A stretch of DNA of 64,000 bases from Marinobacter goseongensis (GCF_023156235.1 NZ_JAKZAI010000001.1:54462-118461); one strand, 5' to 3'; positions 28,236 through 38,823 are shown, counted from the stretch's first letter. Translations and numbers: made by a program. Notes: generated by a model not told the origin, from the sequence alone.

Positions 28236-30620
28236 TTGTCCGGAAATCTTGCCGCATTTGCCTGCGGCGTTATCTTACTTTATACGTTCCCGATGTTGCC
28301 ACCTCTGCCGTGGCTGATTGCGGCTGCGTTCCCGCTGGTCTTTTCGGCACTCCGCGTGCAGCGACAGGCCCGGTTGGTGGTTCTCCTTCTTTGCGTGCTT
28401 GCCGGTGGCGCCTGGGCATCATGGCATGTCTCGGATCGATTGCAGCATACGCTACCGGCGTCGCTGGAGGGGCAGGTGGTGTCAGTTTCGGGCTACCTTT
28501 GCAACATCCCCGTTCATGGCAGCTTCAACAGCTTGCGTTTCAGTTTCTGTATCACCCATTGGCACCAGCGTGACCGCTCCGTCGACACCGCGGGGGAATT
28601 GCCCGAGACGGTTCGTCTGGCCTGGTACGGCGACGGTGAAAAGCGCCTTCCGGGTCATCGCCTGAGGCTTGATGTGGTGCTCAAAAAGCCGCACGGGGCG
28701 GTGAATCCTGCCGGTTTCCGATATGAGACCTGGTTGTTCAGGAAAGGTTTCCGCGCGACGGGGACCGTCCGCGACGTGGCAGAAGCCCCGGCGGTACCCT
28801 GCAGAGTGCATTGCCAATACATGGCGTGGCGGCTGGATCTGGCTGATTCGCTGGCGTCCGTGATGGGGGAGGCTGAACACTATCCGCTGCTGGCGTCGCT
28901 GCTGATAGGGCACCGTGGCGACATGACTGCCGAGCACTGGGCCGTGCTCAAGGCGACCGGCACCATCCATCTGGTGGCCATCTCCGGCTTGCACCTTGGC
29001 CTGGTCGCCATCGGCGCAGGTTTCCTGGCGAGGCGCTTGATCACCGCTCTTCCGGCCGGTCATCCGGCTCCGCAGCGCCAGCGCTATTTGGTGCTCGGCG
29101 TGGTTGCCATTGCCTGTCTGCTTTATGCACTTGCTGCGGGCTTTACCGTGCCGACGCGTAGGGCGCTGATCATGGCGCTGGTGGCCGGCTGGATCTGGCT
29201 GAAGGGCCGTCAGGTATCAGCTTGGCACGGGCTGGCTCTCGCCCTGTTCCTGGTGGTGCTCACAGACCCCTTCGCGCCCCTGGATCAGGGATTCTGGCTG
29301 TCGTTCGGAGCGGTGTCGGTGCTGGTTCTGGTATTTACCGGGCGGCTGGCTCCGCCTACCTGGCTCGCGGCTCTGGCACTGTCGCAGGCGGCGGTGTTTG
29401 TCGGTTTGTGGCCAATCCTGTCGGTGCTTGGTCAGGGGCAGCCCTATTCCGGTTTGTTGGCCAACCTTTTCGCCATTCCCTGGGTGTCGTTCGTAGTCAT
29501 GCCGTTGCTGATGGCTGGCACTGCACTGATATGGTGTTTGCCCGTGAGCCGGGACGCCGTACTTCTTATCTTTGACGGGGCGTTGGAGGTGCTCTGGCGG
29601 GTGCTGAGGTGGCTGGCCTCGCTGGAATTGCCGGTCAGCAGAGCCGATGCGGGGTTGGCGGTCATCATAGCCATTGCGGTTTTGCTGGTGCTGATGGTGC
29701 CCGCACCACGCTTGCGGGTGGTATTGCTGTTCGCTGGTGCACTGCTGCTGGGCGCATCGTCGATTCGTGAGCCTCTGGCCAATCCCTGGGTGGAGCAGGC
29801 AGAGATTCGGGTCTGGGACGTGGGGCAGGGCTTGTCGGTATTGATCCGGCACCACGACAAGGTGCTGCTCTACGATACCGGGCCGGCGGTCCCCGGCGTG
29901 TTTTCATCGGTGGAGTCTGTGTTGATCCCCAACTTCAGACGCCTCGGTATTCGCAAGATTGACACCCTGGTGATCAGCCATGCAGACAGTGATCATGCCG
30001 GCGGCCTGCCTGCACTGTTCGCATCCTACCCCGTGGGCGAGGTGATTAGCGGCGAGCCGGAGCGTCTGCAGGCCCTGGACGGTGGCTACGGCGGACCGGT
30101 ACCAGCATCCTGCAATTCCTCGCCGCCGCGAACCATCGCGGGTGTCCGGGTTCAGTTCTGGCAGGGCATTGATGCCGACCAGTCTGACAACTCCAATGAC
30201 CGTTCGTGTGTGGTCATCGCCATGGATCCTGGACGTCGCTTTCAGGTCATCCTGCCCGGTGATATCACTGCCGCGATCGAGCGGGCGATGACAGCGGCGC
30301 CCAGCCTGAGCCGAAGCCGGACGATCGAGCCGACGGCACGAATTGTGGTGGCTCCGCATCATGGCAGCAACACCTCGTCAACGGCGTCCTGGGTGGAAGC
30401 GTTGGCGCCGGATTGGGTAATCTACAGTGCGGGTTACCGGCATCGCTTCGGTCATCCGCACCCGGCCGTCGTGGATCGCTATCATGCGGCGGGCAGTCAG
30501 CAACTGAACACCGCCTATTCCGGCGCTGTGCGCCTGGTGCTGGACGACACCGGCGTCCGGGTTGGCCAGCAAAGAGACACTGCACCATTCTGGATTCGTG
30601 GTCCCATAACGGATTGGTGA
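28236..30620 (+). CDS. comEC: ComEC/Rec2 DNA-uptake channel protein
   Basis: A protein of 794 aa from TTG at 28236, preceded 7 bases upstream by a perfect AGGAGG; a 14-codon extension to an ATG at 28194 lacks this support. ComEC forms the inner-membrane channel for single-stranded DNA during transformation. It has an N-terminal OB-like periplasmic region (about 60-190), a competence domain of many helices (about 210-520, starting LIGHRGDMTAEHWAVLKATGTIHLVAISGLHLG), and a C-terminal metallo-beta-lactamase domain (from about 540) with VWDVGQGLSVLIR, SHADSDHAGGLPAL and VAPHHGSN. All parts appear intact, so natural competence is possible if pilus genes exist elsewhere. Confidence 0.95.
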   Translation: MSGNLAAFACGVILLYTFPMLPPLPWLIAAAFPLVFSALRVQRQARLVVLLLCVLAGGAWASWHVSDRLQHTLPASLEGQVVSVSGYLCNIPVHGSFNSLRFSFCITHWHQRDRSVDTAGELPETVRLAWYGDGEKRLPGHRLRLDVVLKKPHGAVNPAGFRYETWLFRKGFRATGTVRDVAEAPAVPCRVHCQYMAWRLDLADSLASVMGEAEHYPLLASLLIGHRGDMTAEHWAVLKATGTIHLVAISGLHLGLVAIGAGFLARRLITALPAGHPAPQRQRYLVLGVVAIACLLYALAAGFTVPTRRALIMALVAGWIWLKGRQVSAWHGLALALFLVVLTDPFAPLDQGFWLSFGAVSVLVLVFTGRLAPPTWLAALALSQAAVFVGLWPILSVLGQGQPYSGLLANLFAIPWVSFVVMPLLMAGTALIWCLPVSRDAVLLIFDGALEVLWRVLRWLASLELPVSRADAGLAVIIAIAVLLVLMVPAPRLRVVLLFAGALLLGASSIREPLANPWVEQAEIRVWDVGQGLSVLIRHHDKVLLYDTGPAVPGVFSSVESVLIPNFRRLGIRKIDTLVISHADSDHAGGLPALFASYPVGEVISGEPERLQALDGGYGGPVPASCNSSPPRTIAGVRVQFWQGIDADQSDNSNDRSCVVIAMDPGRRFQVILPGDITAAIERAMTAAPSLSRSRTIEPTARIVVAPHHGSNTSSTASWVEALAPDWVIYSAGYRHRFGHPHPAVVDRYHAAGSQQLNTAYSGAVRLVLDDTGVRVGQQRDTAPFWIRGPITDW

Positions 30621-30711
30621 GCAATGTAAAATACCGTGACACAACGGGTGTGGCCTGAAGCAGCAGCTATGCTAAAGTAGCGCGGCTTGTTAACAATCAG
30701 GGAGACCAAGC

Positions 30712-31338
30712 GTGTTCGAGCTGTTGAAAGCCGGTGGCATTTTGATGGTGCCAATTGTTGCCTGTTCCATCCTGGCGCTTGCCATAATTCTCGAGCGTTT
30801 CTGGACGCTGCGAGCTTCCCGAGTGGCGCCACCCCAGACCATCAATGAGCTGTGGCGCTGGATCAAGAAAAAAGAGCTGAATGGCCGGAAGCTGAAAGCC
30901 CTGCAGGGCTCGTCTCCCATGGGCCGTATCCTCGCGGGCGGTCTGATGAACGCCAAGCATGGCCGTGAAATCATGAAAGAAAGCATTGAGCATGAGGCCA
31001 GTCAGGTCATTCACGACCTCGAGCGCTTCCTCAATCCTTTGGGTACCGTTGCCACCATCACCCCATTGCTGGGCCTGCTGGGCACGGTTATCGGTATGAT
31101 CAAGGTGTTTGCGGAAATCCAGCTGGCCGGCGTTGGCAATGCGGGCAACCTTGCGGGCGGCATTTCCGAGGCATTGATCACCACCGCTGCCGGTCTGAGT
31201 GTGGCCATCCCTGCGCTGATCTGTCACCGCTATTTTATCCGCCGCGTGGATGAGTTGGTGGTGGGTATGGAGCAGGAAGCCATCAAGCTGGTTGAAGTCG
31301 TCCATGGCGACCGAGAAATTGATGTGGAAGGAGCCTGA
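30712..31338 (+). CDS. exbB: ExbB/TolQ-family proton-channel protein
   Basis: A 208-aa MotA/TolQ/ExbB-family inner-membrane protein with a helix at about 10-28 (GILMVPIVACSILALAIIL) and two more at about 115-140 and 155-180. The core motif PLGTVATITPLLGLLGTVIGMIKVF and GGISEALITTAAGLSVAIPALI match ExbB. The start is GTG at 30712. Together with the exbD-like gene 5 bases on, it should form a proton-driven motor. This pair lies before lpxK in Pseudomonas as I recall, where its role is not clear; a TonB partner is not present here. Confidence 0.9.
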   Translation: MFELLKAGGILMVPIVACSILALAIILERFWTLRASRVAPPQTINELWRWIKKKELNGRKLKALQGSSPMGRILAGGLMNAKHGREIMKESIEHEASQVIHDLERFLNPLGTVATITPLLGLLGTVIGMIKVFAEIQLAGVGNAGNLAGGISEALITTAAGLSVAIPALICHRYFIRRVDELVVGMEQEAIKLVEVVHGDREIDVEGA

Positions 31339-31343
31339 ACGTC

Positions 31344-31769
31344 GTGAAGTTCAAGCGCCAGAGAAGCCAGGAAGTCGGAGTTGACCTGACGCCACTGATC
31401 GATGTGGTGTTCCTGCTGTTAATCTTCTTCATGGTGTCCACCACCTTTACCCGCGAGAGTCACCTGCAGGTCGAGTTGCCGCAGGCCAGCGCTGAGGCCC
31501 GCGCCGAAACCGAGGTGCGGGAAATTGATGTGGTGATCAACGCCGAGGGGCAGTACATCCTCAATCAACGCACTCTCGTGAACAACCGTCGCGAAACCCT
31601 TGAGCGAGCGGTCAGTGAGCTCGCGGACGGTGACAACTCCCTGCCTTACGTGATCACTGCCGACGCCAGAACGCCCCACGAGTTTGTGGTGCGCGCGATG
31701 GATGTGGCTGGCCGATTGGGCTTTGCCAAACTGAGCATCACCACCGAGCGGGAGGCTGACGGCCAGTGA
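31344..31769 (+). CDS. exbD: ExbD/TolR-family protein
   Basis: A 141-aa protein with one transmembrane helix near the N-terminus (VDLTPLIDVVFLLLIFFMVSTTF). It carries the functional aspartate in PLIDVVF, which takes part in proton movement. The periplasmic part is about 90 residues. The start is GTG, consistent with MKFKRQRSQEVGVDLTPLID. It overlaps msbA by 4 bases. It works with the ExbB-like protein upstream; the energised partner is not obvious. Confidence 0.92.
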   Translation: MKFKRQRSQEVGVDLTPLIDVVFLLLIFFMVSTTFTRESHLQVELPQASAEARAETEVREIDVVINAEGQYILNQRTLVNNRRETLERAVSELADGDNSLPYVITADARTPHEFVVRAMDVAGRLGFAKLSITTEREADGQ

Positions 31770-33541
31770 GTGAATCTGTACCGGGCACCGACACCGAGGC
31801 GCCCTCGACCTCCAACTGGGCCACCTACAAACGCCTGCTCGCCTACGTAAAGCCATTCTGGCTGGCGTTTTCACTGGCGGTGCTGGGCAACGTAATCTAT
31901 GCCGCTGCGTCCACAGGTATGGCTGCCGCCATGGAGTACGTGATTCTCGCCATTGAAAACCCCACCGAGGAGAACCGGATCCTGTTGACCCTGCTCATTG
32001 TCGGGGTTTTCGCGTTCCGTGGCGTGGGCACGTTTCTAAGCCAGTACTTCATCAGCTACGTCGGGCGGCAGGTGATCAATGCCCTGAGAAATCAGGTGTT
32101 TGATCGTTTACTGAGCCTGCCGTCGCGCTATTTCGATGACAACGCATCCGGGCGTCTGGTGTCCAAGCTGACCTTCAACGTGGAACAGGTTGCCGAGGCC
32201 ACCACCAACGCCGTGACCATCACGCTGCGGGAAGGCCTGACCATCCTGGGCTTGCTGGGGTTCATGCTCTACACCAACTGGAAACTGACGCTGGTGTTTG
32301 TGGCCGTGGGTCCCCTCATCGGCCTCGTGGTCAGTTATGCCAGCAAGCGTTTTCGCAAGATCAGCAAACGTATTCAGGGATCCATGGGGGACATCACCCA
32401 CGTGGCCTCGGAATCCATCTCCGGTTACCGGGTGGTTCGCACCTTCGGTGGCGAGGACTACGAGCGCGAGCGATTCCGTGATGTCAGTGAAAAGAACCTG
32501 AAACAAAGCCTGAAAATGGCGTCTACCCAGGCCATCAGCATTCCGGTGATTCAGGTGCTGGTGGCTGTGGCCATCGCGGCACTGGTGTGGACCATGCTGG
32601 CACCCGAGATTCGTGGTGAGATGAGCACCGGCCAGCTGATCGCCTTCATCACGGCGGCAACCACCATGGCCAAGCCGATTCGTCAGGTGACCTCAGTGCA
32701 CGCCAAGATTCAGAAGGGGGTTGCTGCCGCCCACGATGTGTTCAGTACTATGGACGAAGAGCCCGAACACGATAACGGCACCTATCGCCCGGAGCGGGTC
32801 AATGGCGATATTACTTTTGCCGACGTCTCGTTCCGCTACCGTGATCAGCTGGATAACGTCCTGCAGTCGATCTCACTGGACATCCCCGCCGGGCAGAGCG
32901 TTGCCCTCGTTGGTCGCTCCGGCAGCGGAAAGTCCACCATGGTCAGCCTGCTGCCCCGATTTTATGAATATACCGGGGGCGATATTCGCATCGACGGGCA
33001 TTCGCTGAAGGACTTCGGTTTGCGGGCGCTGCGGACCCAGATTGCCCTGGTGACCCAGAACGTGGTGTTGTTCAACGACACCATTGCAGCCAACATCGCC
33101 TACGGTGCCTTGCGCCATTGTACGCGCGAGGAAATCCGCGAGGCGGCGGCAAAAGCCCATGCGCTGGAGTTCATTGATCGCATGCCGGAAGGGCTCGACA
33201 CCATGATCGGTGATAACGGCGTGATGCTCTCTGGCGGCCAGCGCCAGCGACTGGCTATTGCACGAGCGTTGCTCAAGAACGCACCGATTCTGATTCTTGA
33301 CGAAGCCACGTCGGCACTGGACACGGAGTCGGAGCGCCACATCCAGGAGGCGCTTGAAACCGTGATGCAGGGGCGAACCACCCTGGTCATTGCCCATCGA
33401 TTGTCGACCATCGAGAAAGCCGACCGTATTCTGGTCATGGAGGCTGGTCGGATCATCGAGTCCGGTCGTCACGATGAACTGCTGGCCACCGGCGGTGCCT
33501 ACGCGCAGTTGCATCAGCTGCAGTTCAGCGAGCACGCATGA
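31766..33541 (+). CDS. msbA: MsbA lipid A flippase
   Basis: A 591-aa half-transporter that flips lipid A-core across the inner membrane. Six transmembrane helices lie in about 20-310, followed by the ATPase domain: VALVGRSGSGKSTMVSLLPRF, LVTQNVVLFNDTIAANIAYG, LSGGQRQRLAIARALL, ILILDEATSALDTESE and IAHRLSTIEKAD. Its neighbour lpxK (4-base overlap) confirms the lipid A role. The length is close to E. coli MsbA. Confidence 0.95.
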   Translation: MSESVPGTDTEAPSTSNWATYKRLLAYVKPFWLAFSLAVLGNVIYAAASTGMAAAMEYVILAIENPTEENRILLTLLIVGVFAFRGVGTFLSQYFISYVGRQVINALRNQVFDRLLSLPSRYFDDNASGRLVSKLTFNVEQVAEATTNAVTITLREGLTILGLLGFMLYTNWKLTLVFVAVGPLIGLVVSYASKRFRKISKRIQGSMGDITHVASESISGYRVVRTFGGEDYERERFRDVSEKNLKQSLKMASTQAISIPVIQVLVAVAIAALVWTMLAPEIRGEMSTGQLIAFITAATTMAKPIRQVTSVHAKIQKGVAAAHDVFSTMDEEPEHDNGTYRPERVNGDITFADVSFRYRDQLDNVLQSISLDIPAGQSVALVGRSGSGKSTMVSLLPRFYEYTGGDIRIDGHSLKDFGLRALRTQIALVTQNVVLFNDTIAANIAYGALRHCTREEIREAAAKAHALEFIDRMPEGLDTMIGDNGVMLSGGQRQRLAIARALLKNAPILILDEATSALDTESERHIQEALETVMQGRTTLVIAHRLSTIEKADRILVMEAGRIIESGRHDELLATGGAYAQLHQLQFSEHA

Positions 33542-34557
33542 CCACACTGATTGACCGCCTTTGGTATGGCACCGGGCGGCCGCTGTGGCTGCTGTATCCG
33601 CTGGCCTGGCTCTATCGGATGGTAGCTGAAAGTCGCCGCCGCAAGGCCTGGCGCGAGAAAGATGCAGCGCTTCCGGTGCCGGTGATCGTGGTTGGCAACC
33701 TCACCGCAGGGGGAACCGGCAAATCCCCGTTGACGGCGCGACTGGTCTCGCTGCTGCGGGAGCAGGGCTGGCGGCCGGTGATCCTGAGCCGCGGCTACGG
33801 CGGTCGTTCCGATGCCTACCCCCTGAGTGTTGATGAAAGCACCTCCACCGAACAGGCCGGAGACGAGCCGGTCATGTTGCGTCTGGAAACCGGCTGCCCG
33901 GTAGTGGTGGATCCGCAGCGCAAACGCGGGGCACTGTGGGCGCTGAAACAACAGCTGGGCGACGTATTGATCTGTGATGACGGGCTACAGCATTACGCCT
34001 TGCCCAGAGATATCGAGCTGGCCGTGTTCGACGGCGCGCGCGGCCTGGGCAACGGCGCAGGCATTCCGGTGGGCCCGCTCAGGGAGCCACTGGAGCGTTT
34101 GTCCGGTGTGGACTTTGTGGTGACCAACGGGGGGTGGCTGGACGATCTGGAGCACCCCCGGCAATTCACCATGGTGCTGGAGCCGACCGGGCTTCGACAC
34201 CTGAAGACCGGCAAGGCTGCGCCACTGGACAGCTTGCGCGGGGAGCCGGTGCAGGCGGTGGCGGGCATCGGTAATCCCGGGCGTTTTTTCGCTACACTGG
34301 AAGCGCTGGGTGCGCAGGTGTCCGGGCGGGCATTTGCCGATCATCACAGATTCCAGGCCTCGGACCTGGACACCGGAAGCACCCGGCGGCTGGTCATGAC
34401 CGCCAAGGATGCGGTCAAATGCCGGGACATTGCAGGTGATAACGCCTGGGTGTTGTCGGTCACTGCAACTCTGCCGGAAGAATTTACGGTGGCATTCCTG
34501 GATCGCGTGCGGGAATGCGCCTCGCTGCTACATCATCACGAAACCGAGAGAACCTGA
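33538..34557 (+). CDS. lpxK: Tetraacyldisaccharide 4'-kinase LpxK
   Basis: A 339-aa membrane-associated kinase that phosphorylates the lipid A disaccharide precursor at the 4' position. The P-loop is [21 protein letters not shown] at about 51-70. [50 protein letters not shown] and [10 protein letters not shown] are all diagnostic. It overlaps msbA by 4 bases and the Trm112-like gene follows directly. Confidence 0.97.
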   Translation: MTTLIDRLWYGTGRPLWLLYPLAWLYRMVAESRRRKAWREKDAALPVPVIVVGNLTAGGTGKSPLTARLVSLLREQGWRPVILSRGYGGRSDAYPLSVDESTSTEQAGDEPVMLRLETGCPVVVDPQRKRGALWALKQQLGDVLICDDGLQHYALPRDIELAVFDGARGLGNGAGIPVGPLREPLERLSGVDFVVTNGGWLDDLEHPRQFTMVLEPTGLRHLKTGKAAPLDSLRGEPVQAVAGIGNPGRFFATLEALGAQVSGRAFADHHRFQASDLDTGSTRRLVMTAKDAVKCRDIAGDNAWVLSVTATLPEEFTVAFLDRVRECASLLHHHETERT

Positions 34558-34558
34558 T

Positions 34559-34747
34559 ATGGATAAAAAGCTGGTGGCCATGCTGGCCTGTCCTGTGTGC
34601 AAGGGTGACCTGAAACTAAATCAGGAAAAAACCGAGTTGATTTGCTACCAGGACGCGATGGCGTTCCCCATCCGTGAGGGCATCCCGGTCATGCTGGCGA
34701 CGGAAGCGCGTACGCTGTCAACGGATGAACGCCTCGATAAACGCTGA
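34559..34747 (+). CDS. Trm112/YcaR family small protein
   Basis: A 62-aa protein starting [20 protein letters not shown] at the ATG at 34559, one base after the lpxK stop. It contains one CPVC pair and the family pattern [21 protein letters not shown]. YcaR-like proteins of the Trm112 fold are of uncertain role in bacteria. The position between lpxK and kdsB is conserved across gammaproteobacteria. Only one cysteine pair is present, so metal binding is doubtful. Confidence 0.93.
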   Translation: MDKKLVAMLACPVCKGDLKLNQEKTELICYQDAMAFPIREGIPVMLATEARTLSTDERLDKR

Positions 34748-34759
34748 TAGGGGAGTGTC

Positions 34760-35542
34760 ATGTCCTTTACCGTGGTGATTCCCGCCCGCTACGCGTCTAC
34801 CCGCCTGCCGGGCAAGCCGCTGGCCGACATTGCCGGCAAACCGATGATCCGCCATGTCTATGAGCGCGCAGGTGAGAGTGCCGCCAGCCGTGTGGTTATT
34901 GCGACCGATGATGAACGCATCGAATCCGTTTGCCGGGCCTTCGGTGCGGAAGTGGTGATGACCTCGCCCGATCACGCCAGTGGCACCGACCGGCTGGAAG
35001 AGGTTGCCCGCACGCTCGGTTTCAAAGCTGACGACCGGGTTGTCAACGTTCAGGGCGATGAGCCCCTGATCCCTCCCGCACTGATCAACCAGGTGGCCGA
35101 TAATCTTGAGCGTTTTCCCCACGCTGCCATCGCGACCCTGTGTGAAAAGATTACGGATCTGGCCAGTGTGTTCAATCCCAATGTGGTCAAGGTGGTCGCG
35201 GATCATCAGGGCATGGCGCACTATTTCAGCCGGGCGCCCATCCCCTGGGCCCGTGATAGCTGGGGCCAGGATCATTGGCCGTCCGGAGAGGCACCTTTAC
35301 CTGCCGGCGTGAGCTATTTCCGTCATATCGGGATATATGGCTATCGCGTGCGTTTACTGACGGATTTTGTTGGCTGGTCACCTGCGCCTACTGAGGTGAC
35401 GGAATCGCTGGAACAGCTGCGTGCCCTCTACAACGGTGCTCATATTCACGTTGAAGAAGCCCTGGAACGCCCCCCGGCTGGTGTTGATACCGAGGCCGAC
35501 CTGCAACGACTGCGACAGTGGATGGAGGCGAGCCAGCCGTGA
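34760..35542 (+). CDS. kdsB: CMP-KDO synthetase KdsB
   Basis: A 260-aa cytidylyltransferase that activates KDO for lipopolysaccharide core synthesis. The nucleotide-binding start is [20 protein letters not shown], and [17 protein letters not shown] and [16 protein letters not shown] follow. The GTGA overlap with the next gene is at 35539-35542. Confidence 0.97.
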   Translation: MSFTVVIPARYASTRLPGKPLADIAGKPMIRHVYERAGESAASRVVIATDDERIESVCRAFGAEVVMTSPDHASGTDRLEEVARTLGFKADDRVVNVQGDEPLIPPALINQVADNLERFPHAAIATLCEKITDLASVFNPNVVKVVADHQGMAHYFSRAPIPWARDSWGQDHWPSGEAPLPAGVSYFRHIGIYGYRVRLLTDFVGWSPAPTEVTESLEQLRALYNGAHIHVEEALERPPAGVDTEADLQRLRQWMEASQP

Positions 35543-36024
35543 GTGCACGCAAACCGATCAACGTGTTGTTCGTCTGCCTTGGCAATATCTGCCGCTCGCC
35601 CAGTGCGGAGGGTGTTTTCCGTGAGGTTGTCGCCCGCGCGGGACTTGAGTCCGATATCCAGATTGACTCCTGCGGCACTGGAGGTTGGCATGTGGGCAAG
35701 GCCCCTGATAAGCGCGCGGTGGCGAAAGCGCGGCAGCGCGGTATAGATATCTCCGGGTTGCGGGCGCGGCAATTCCGAGCCGCCGACCTGGCCCAGTTCG
35801 ATGTGGTTCTGGTGATGGATCGGCAGAACCTGGCGGACGTCCGTGACGTATGGCGACAGGTCGGAGGCACTGAACCGGAACTTTTCCTGGCGTATGGAAG
35901 CAGCCCCAACGATGAGGTGCCGGACCCCTACTACGGCGGTGACGACGGTTTCGAGGCGGTGCTGGATCTCATCGCAGAGGCCAGCGAGGGGCTGCTGGCC
36001 CGAATCCGGGAGCGCCTGGCGTGA
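35539..36024 (+). CDS. Low-molecular-weight protein tyrosine phosphatase
   Basis: A protein of 161 aa from the GTG at 35539, whose TG is shared with the kdsB stop; a longer frame from 35518 adds seven residues and is less likely. The P-loop VCLGNICRS gives catalytic C13 and R19, and the general acid is in [10 protein letters not shown] (D129). Bacterial LMW-PTPs dephosphorylate tyrosine kinases of exopolysaccharide systems or act in stress responses; no such kinase lies nearby. It overlaps murB by 4 bases. In Pseudomonas this gene lies in the same place as I recall. Confidence 0.92.
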   Translation: MSARKPINVLFVCLGNICRSPSAEGVFREVVARAGLESDIQIDSCGTGGWHVGKAPDKRAVAKARQRGIDISGLRARQFRAADLAQFDVVLVMDRQNLADVRDVWRQVGGTEPELFLAYGSSPNDEVPDPYYGGDDGFEAVLDLIAEASEGLLARIRERLA

Positions 36025-37067
36025 ACAAGCCTGCTGAAATCCGTGAAAACGTCAGCCTGCGAACCCTCAACAGCCTTGCCATTGATGCCAGTGCACGCTG
36101 GTACGCGGATGTGAATTCCGATGACCAGTTGGCGGCTCTCCTTGCGTTCGCTGACCGGGAGGGGCTGGAAACGCTGATCCTGGGTGGTGGCAGCAATATG
36201 GTGTTTGCGGGCGACTTTGACGGATTGGTGCTGCACATGGCCCTCACCGGCCGCCGTTGGGAGCAGGTGGAGGGTGACTCCGCCGTGTTGGCCCTCGGGG
36301 CGGGGGAAAACTGGCACGATGCAGTGCTGTACGCAGCGGCGGCCGGCTACCGTGGTATCGAGAACCTTGCGCTGATTCCCGGCACGGCGGGTGCGGCGCC
36401 GGTACAGAACATTGGCGCCTACGGAGTGGAACTGCGGGATTCACTGGTCAGTGTTACGGTACTGGACCGCGACACCGGAGACTGGCAGGTTCTGGCCAAC
36501 GAGGACTGCGACTTTGCTTACAGAGACAGCCTGTTCAAGCATCAGCCAGGCCGCTACGTGATCGTGGAGCTGCGTCTGCGTTTGAACCGCTCGCAGCCGC
36601 TGGCGCTGGGCTATGCCGATTTACGGGACTACTTTAAGGCGCAGAAGACGGACGAGCTTACCCCGCTGGACGTTGCGCAGGCAGTGATGGCGGTTCGCCG
36701 TCGCAAGCTGCCCGACCCGCAACAGATGCCCAATGCCGGCAGCTTTTTCAAGAACCCGGTGGTTTCGCTGGCCCAGTGGGAAGCTCTGAAAGCCGATAAC
36801 CCGGACATGCCGGGTTATCCCGGGCGCGAAACAGCAAAACTTGCGGCGGCCTGGCTGATCGACCAGTGTGGCTGGAAAGGGTTTCGGGATGAGCGGGTGG
36901 GTGTTCACAACCGCCAGGCTCTGGTGCTGATCAATCATTCCGGAGGAAGTGGTGCCGACGTGCTGGCACTGGCAGACCGTATTCAGAGGGACGTGGACGC
37001 GCGCTTCGGCGTCCAGCTGGAGCGTGAGCCGGGAGTGATCCCGGCCCGGAAGGCATCCGGGGCTTGA
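36021..37067 (+). CDS. murB: UDP-N-acetylenolpyruvoylglucosamine reductase MurB
   Basis: A 348-aa FAD enzyme that makes UDP-N-acetylmuramate for peptidoglycan. LILGGGSNMVFAGDFDGLVL is the FAD-binding signature, IPGTAGAAPVQNIGAYGVEL follows, and PNAGSFFKNPVV carries the catalytic serine of type I MurB. The start is GTG at 36021, overlapping the phosphatase stop by 4 bases. The length matches the E. coli type I enzyme. A GC-rich hairpin overlaps its stop codon. Confidence 0.97.
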   Translation: MNKPAEIRENVSLRTLNSLAIDASARWYADVNSDDQLAALLAFADREGLETLILGGGSNMVFAGDFDGLVLHMALTGRRWEQVEGDSAVLALGAGENWHDAVLYAAAAGYRGIENLALIPGTAGAAPVQNIGAYGVELRDSLVSVTVLDRDTGDWQVLANEDCDFAYRDSLFKHQPGRYVIVELRLRLNRSQPLALGYADLRDYFKAQKTDELTPLDVAQAVMAVRRRKLPDPQQMPNAGSFFKNPVVSLAQWEALKADNPDMPGYPGRETAKLAAAWLIDQCGWKGFRDERVGVHNRQALVLINHSGGSGADVLALADRIQRDVDARFGVQLEREPGVIPARKASGA

Positions 37068-37074
37068 GCCCCGG
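37057..37074. terminator. GC-rich hairpin between murB and proS
   Basis: CCGGGGCT (37057-37064) and AGCCCCGG (37067-37074) form an 8-base stem with a 2-base loop, over the murB stop codon. No T run follows on either side, so intrinsic termination is weak; it may act as a barrier between the convergent murB and proS transcripts. Confidence 0.5.
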
Positions 37075-37089
37075 TACCGCAGACCCGAC

Positions 37090-38823
37090 CTAGAGCCCGT
37101 TGCGGGGTGAGGCTTTCAGCAAGAACGGCAGGAACTCATCGACCGCCACGTCCTGTTTGTCCGCATCCTGACGACCCTTGTATTCCAGCGTGCCCGCGGC
37201 CAGGCCACGGTCGGACACCACGAAGCGGTGGGGAATGCCGATCAGTTCCATATCCGCAAATTTCACGCCCGGGCGCTCGTTACGGTCGTCCAGCAGCACG
37301 TCGAACCCGGCCTGGCGCAGTTGATCGTACAGCCGCTCACCGGCTGCCGCCACGTCCGGGGATTTGTGGGCATTCAGGGTAACGATGGCTACTTCGAACG
37401 GGGCAATGGCGTCAGGCCAGATAATGCCTTTGTCGTCGTGGTTCTGCTCAATCGCCGCGGCCACGATGCGCGACACACCGATGCCGTAGCAGCCCATCTC
37501 CAGAATCACGCTCTTGCCGTTTTCATCCAGCACCGTGGCGTTCATGGCGGTGCTGTACTTGTTACCCAGCTTGAAGATATGGCCTACCTCAATGCCGCGG
37601 CGAATTTCCAGGCTACCTTTGCCGTCCGGGCTCGGGTCACCCTCGACCACATTGCGGAGATCCTCGATCCGATCTGCGGCGGCATCGCGGCCCCAATTCA
37701 CGCCGGTCAGGTGGTAACCGTCCCGGTTGGCACCGCAGACAAAATCCGCCAGATGGGCCGCTGAGCGATCGACGATCACCGGCACCGGCAGTTTGACCGG
37801 ACCAATGGAGCCGGGCTTGCAGCCGATGGCCTGTTCGATTTCGTCATCGCTTGCCATGGTCAGCGGCTCGGCGATGCCGGCCAGCTTTTCGGCCTTGATG
37901 TCGTTGAGGGTGTGATCGCCACGCAGGATCAGGGCGACCAGCCCCGCCTTGCCATCGTCGTCGGCCTCGCCCTTGACCAGCAGGGTTTTGACGGTGCGTG
38001 CCGCATCGATGTCGAGGAATTGCGCAATGGCATCAATGGTGCGCTGATCCGGTGTGGCAATTTCCTTCAGTTCCTCGGAGGGTCTGGGTCGCTCGCCCGC
38101 CGGAGCCACCGCTTCCGCTTTTTCTATGTTAGCGGCGTAGTCACTATCGGTGCTGAACACAATGTCGTCCTCGCCGGACGAGGCCAGTACATGGAATTCG
38201 TGGGAAGCGTTGCCGCCAATCGCCCCGGAGTCCGCCTGAACCGGCCGGTAATCAAGGCCGACCCGATCGAAAATGGCGCAATAGGTTTGATGCATGGTTT
38301 GATAGGTGTCGTTTAACGACTCCGCGTTGACGTGGAAGGAGTAGGCATCCTTCATCAGAAATTCACGGGCGCGCATGACGCCAAAGCGGGGACGACGTTC
38401 GTCGCGGAATTTGGTCTGGATCTGGTAAAAGTTGGCTGGCAGCTCTTTGTAGCTTTTCAGCTCATTGCGGATGAGATCGGTGATCACCTCCTCGTGGGTC
38501 GGTCCGAAGCAGAATTCGCGACCATGGCGGTCGTTCATTCGCAACAGTTCGCCACCGTACTGTTCCCAGCGCCCGGATTCCTGCCACAGTTCGGCGGGCT
38601 GGACCGCTGGCATCAGCAGCTCCTGGGCACCGCTCTTGTCCATTTCCTGCCGTACGATCCGCTCAACCTTGCGAAGGGTTCGCAGCCCCATGGGCAGCCA
38701 GGTATAGAGCCCTGAGGCAAGCTTGCGAATCATCCCTGACCGAAGCATCAGCTGATGGCTGATGACCTCCGCATCGGCGGGTGTTTCTTTCAGGGTGGCA
38801 ATCAGGAAACGGCTTGCTCGCAT
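37090..38823 (-). CDS. proS: Prolyl-tRNA synthetase
   Basis: A 577-aa class II synthetase of the bacterial type. The start is [20 protein letters not shown] with [22 protein letters not shown], then motif 2 ([25 protein letters not shown]), then the YbaK-like editing insertion (about 225-400, [15 protein letters not shown]), motif 3 ([16 protein letters not shown]) and the anticodon-binding domain. It is monocistronic and convergent with murB. Confidence 0.97.
   Translation of the reverse strand: MRASRFLIATLKETPADAEVISHQLMLRSGMIRKLASGLYTWLPMGLRTLRKVERIVRQEMDKSGAQELLMPAVQPAELWQESGRWEQYGGELLRMNDRHGREFCFGPTHEEVITDLIRNELKSYKELPANFYQIQTKFRDERRPRFGVMRAREFLMKDAYSFHVNAESLNDTYQTMHQTYCAIFDRVGLDYRPVQADSGAIGGNASHEFHVLASSGEDDIVFSTDSDYAANIEKAEAVAPAGERPRPSEELKEIATPDQRTIDAIAQFLDIDAARTVKTLLVKGEADDDGKAGLVALILRGDHTLNDIKAEKLAGIAEPLTMASDDEIEQAIGCKPGSIGPVKLPVPVIVDRSAAHLADFVCGANRDGYHLTGVNWGRDAAADRIEDLRNVVEGDPSPDGKGSLEIRRGIEVGHIFKLGNKYSTAMNATVLDENGKSVILEMGCYGIGVSRIVAAAIEQNHDDKGIIWPDAIAPFEVAIVTLNAHKSPDVAAAGERLYDQLRQAGFDVLLDDRNERPGVKFADMELIGIPHRFVVSDRGLAAGTLEYKGRQDADKQDVAVDEFLPFLLKASPRNGL

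Noticed and set aside
36311..36330. A TGGCAC...TGC sequence resembling a sigma-54 promoter
   Set aside because: It lies inside murB coding sequence with imperfect spacing and no nearby gene that would use it.
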